A DNA stretch of 25,670 nt from BJGV01 sp964013575 (GTDB lineage Bacteria > Pseudomonadota > Gammaproteobacteria > Burkholderiales > Nitrosomonadaceae). Within the stretch, counting starts at the first letter, position 1; each line of letters starts with the position of its first letter. Below the pieces are notes generated by a model. It did not search any database. It saw only the letters and a program-made list of their open reading frames with translations, and was not told where the DNA came from. The stretch lies in assembly GCA_964013575.1 (NCBI GenBank), contig CAXGWP010000020.1, forward strand, positions 1 through 25,670, read 5' to 3'. Below, one piece after another: positions 23,675 through 25,670 of this stretch. The position numbers and the translations under genes are program-made.

Positions 23675-24195
23675 TTCGATATTTAATTCCATTAATTGCA
23701 TTTGTAATATTGGTATCATTTTTACTTGTAGGGCTTAATTTAAATCCACGTAAGATTCCATCTCCATTAATAGGAAAACAAGCTCCTGTTTTTAATTTGC
23801 AGCAATTGCATGAGCCAGAAAATTTCTTTAAATCAAAAGATAATTTAGGTAAGGTTTGGCTACTAAATGTATGGGCTTCTTGGTGTGCTTCTTGTCGCGA
23901 TGAGCACCCTTTGTTAGTTCAATTAGCAAAATCAAATGTAGTCCCGATTTATGGCCTTAATTATAAAGACAAGAGAGATTTAGCGATGCAATGGTTGGAT
24001 CGGCTTGGCGACCCCTATACTAAAAGTATTATGGATCCAGAAGGTAGAGTAGGAATGGAATATGGAGTATATGGTGTTCCAGAAACATATGTAATCGACA
24101 AATCGGGCATCATTCAATATAAGCAAATTGGTCCAGTTACTGTTGAAATTCTAGAAAAAACAATTATGCCGTTAGTTAAGGAATTACAGGGATGA
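23671..24195 (+). CDS. ccmG: Thiol:disulfide oxidoreductase CcmG (DsbE)
   Basis: Membrane-anchored periplasmic thioredoxin that keeps apocytochrome c or CcmH cysteines reduced. 174 residues, one N-terminal helix (about 4-24), then a thioredoxin fold. The active site is W-C72-A-S-C75, a CASC variant of the more usual CPTC or CVPC. The cis-proline loop is GVPETYVID, and LNYKDKRDLAMQWLDRLGDPY is typical of CcmG. It overlaps ccmF and ccmH by four bases on each side (ATGA). Confidence 0.95.
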   Translation: MIRYLIPLIAFVILVSFLLVGLNLNPRKIPSPLIGKQAPVFNLQQLHEPENFFKSKDNLGKVWLLNVWASWCASCRDEHPLLVQLAKSNVVPIYGLNYKDKRDLAMQWLDRLGDPYTKSIMDPEGRVGMEYGVYGVPETYVIDKSGIIQYKQIGPVTVEILEKTIMPLVKELQG

Positions 24196-24698
24196 GTCTT
24201 AATTACTTACATAATTTATTTAATAATAAACAATTCCTATTACTGTTTATTATATTAATTGGAATCCCTTTAAGTCATGCAAAAGAGGCTCTACCTGTAG
24301 CTGAAAACCCAGAAATAGAGAAGCGCATGATTGCTCTAACTGAAGAATTAAGATGCTTAGTATGTCAAAATGAATCTCTTGCTGGTTCACGGTCTGATTT
24401 TGCAAAAGATATCCGTCGTGAAATACGAGAACAATTACTTGCAAATAAAAGTAATAAGGATATTACTGATTTTTTAGTTGCTCGCTATGGGGATTTTGTA
24501 CTTTATCGACCTCCAGTTAGGACAAATACTATGGTTCTTTGGTTCGGACCATTTATTTTTCTTTTAATTGGATCATGCCTATTATATTTTTATCTTAAAA
24601 AGAGAAAAAAATCATTAGAAGAAGTACCACTTACCAATAAACAGCTTGAACAGGCTGAAGATTTATTAAAAGAAATTAAAAGTGGTGACCATAAATGA
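24192..24698 (+). CDS. ccmH: Cytochrome c-type biogenesis protein CcmH
   Basis: 168 residues. A signal peptide (about 1-30, ending SHA) is followed by the periplasmic three-helix domain and a C-terminal membrane anchor (about 115-137) with a basic tail. The thiol motif LRCLVCQNESLAGS carries C55 and C58, the redox pair that contacts apocytochrome and CcmG. Start and stop both overlap neighbours (ATGA with ccmG and ccmI). This is the short single-domain CcmH, with ccmI as a separate gene downstream, unlike the fused E. coli protein. Confidence 0.96.
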   Translation: MSLNYLHNLFNNKQFLLLFIILIGIPLSHAKEALPVAENPEIEKRMIALTEELRCLVCQNESLAGSRSDFAKDIRREIREQLLANKSNKDITDFLVARYGDFVLYRPPVRTNTMVLWFGPFIFLLIGSCLLYFYLKKRKKSLEEVPLTNKQLEQAEDLLKEIKSGDHK

Positions 24699-25670
24699 CT
24701 TTATTTTGGGTCCTTGCTGGAATTTTTATAGTTGCATCATTATTATTTATCCTTCCTACCTTATTAAGAAATAAGGATAGAGTCACAGGCATTGCACGTA
24801 ATTCAACTAACGTTAGCATATATCAAGATCAAATATCAGAGCTTGATAATGATTTAAATAATGATATTTTAAACAAAGAACAATATAACCAAAGTAAGCA
24901 TGAATTACAACAGCGTATGATGCTTGACATGCCTGATAAGAATCAGGCCTCAAGAAAGATAATAAATACAAAACAAGGTATTGCTGCTCCAATTGTAATT
25001 GCAATGATCCTTCCTGTATCAGCAGTATTTTTATACCTATTATTAGGTAATACTAAAGCACTACTGCTAAAACCTCCTGTAAAACAAATGGAGATAATTG
25101 GGAATAATTCTGCACCAGAAGGAGAAGGCCATCAAGAGATTGCATCTATGGTTGATAACCTTATAAAACGGCTTGAGAATGAACCAGATAATTTAGAAGG
25201 ATGGAGGATGCTTGGGAGGACCTATGCAATTATGGGTCGTTTCTCTGAAGCACGGGAAATCTATGAAAAATTACTTTTAAAATCACCTGATAGTCCAGAT
25301 GCGCTAGTTAACCTTGCAGATGTTTTTGCAATGACCCAGGATGGTAGTTTAATGGGGAAACCTGTCGAATTAATAAATAAGGCTCTAAGTATTGATCCGG
25401 AAAATCCTAAAGCATTGGCACTAGCTGGTACTGCTAAATTTGAGCAAGGTGAATTTATAAAAGCGGCAGGGTATTGGGAAGAGTTACTTTCAGTTATTCC
25501 TGAAGAGTCTAAATTAGCAAAATCTGTTTCTGGGAGTATCAAACAAGCCAAGGCATTAGCATCTAATAATCAGTCTGATTCTGAAAAGAATAAGGAGACA
25601 GTAAACAAAATACTGCCTCCGACAATATCAGGAATTGTTAATATTAGTCCTGAATTAGCAAATAAGGTTT
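24695..25670 (+). CDS. ccmI: Cytochrome c-type biogenesis protein CcmI, 3' end outside window
   Basis: Apocytochrome c chaperone of the haem-ligation complex. 325 codons are visible and the frame is still open at the window end. A first membrane helix (about 3-24) is followed by a cytoplasmic loop with YQDQISELDNDLNN, the leucine-rich pattern typical of CcmI. A second helix (about 98-118, APIVIAMILPVSAVFLY) leads to periplasmic TPR repeats from about residue 145 (WRMLGRTYAIMGRFSEA; NLADVFAMTQDG; ALAGTAKFEQGEF). The last visible residues, ISGIVNISPELANKV, look like the beginning of the C-terminal beta domain found in long CcmI/CycH proteins. The ATG overlaps the ccmH stop (ATGA). Confidence 0.95.
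   Translation, partial: MTLFWVLAGIFIVASLLFILPTLLRNKDRVTGIARNSTNVSIYQDQISELDNDLNNDILNKEQYNQSKHELQQRMMLDMPDKNQASRKIINTKQGIAAPIVIAMILPVSAVFLYLLLGNTKALLLKPPVKQMEIIGNNSAPEGEGHQEIASMVDNLIKRLENEPDNLEGWRMLGRTYAIMGRFSEAREIYEKLLLKSPDSPDALVNLADVFAMTQDGSLMGKPVELINKALSIDPENPKALALAGTAKFEQGEFIKAAGYWEELLSVIPEESKLAKSVSGSIKQAKALASNNQSDSEKNKETVNKILPPTISGIVNISPELANKV

Noticed and set aside
1..25670. CRISPR arrays, insertion sequences, integrases or phage genes
   Set aside because: No regularly spaced direct repeats, transposase motifs, long terminal inverted repeats or phage structural genes were seen.

Overview
The window is an AT-rich stretch (about one third G+C by eye) of a Gram-negative proteobacterial chromosome. 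Gene order and protein details point to Beta- or Gammaproteobacteria, with a lean to Beta: tmk-holB-tatD in one run, uvrB divergent from an aspartate aminotransferase, tadA next to an L,D-transpeptidase, pyrG-eno-ftsB, greB, and a HolB with a lysine/serine-rich insert before its helicase-like core. Short gene-poor gaps, AT drift and a missing kdsA between pyrG and eno would fit a somewhat reduced or host-associated genome, but this is inference. No phage, insertion sequence, integrase or CRISPR array is visible.

Layout. 2-628: the end of a Sel1-repeat protein. 743-2419 (minus): a large outer-membrane barrel of the alginate-export type, with an intrinsic terminator inside its own upstream region. 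2898-5410 (plus): tmk, holB and a TatD-family hydrolase. 5411-8121: the least conventional part, with two long gene-free gaps, an orphan nucleotidyltransferase, an orphan membrane-anchored charged protein, a compact folded element and a possible tiny plus-strand transcription unit. 8122-11596: uvrB and the divergent aminotransferase, then tRNA-Asn(GTT). 11711-12136: an exported DUF4399 protein. 12277-18593 (minus): two small proteins, ftsB, eno, pyrG, an L,D-transpeptidase, tadA, a TrmH/SpoU-type RNA methyltransferase and greB. 18805-25670 (plus): the complete System I cytochrome c maturation set ccmABCDEFGHI, with ccmI cut by the window end.

How the genes work together. tmk and holB serve DNA replication (dTTP supply and clamp loading). 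uvrB serves nucleotide excision repair. eno, pyrG and the aminotransferase are central metabolism; ftsB is a divisome component; greB, tadA and the RNA methyltransferase act on transcription and RNA. The ccm operon exports and ligates haem to periplasmic apocytochromes c, so the cell respires with c-type cytochromes. Most of the window is ordinary housekeeping. I did not find a convincing new multi-gene system. The best leads are non-coding: the candidate short RNA unit at 7775-8010, the folded GC-richer element at 7777-7846 flanked by a 7-bp direct repeat, and the possible attenuator in front of the outer-membrane protein gene.
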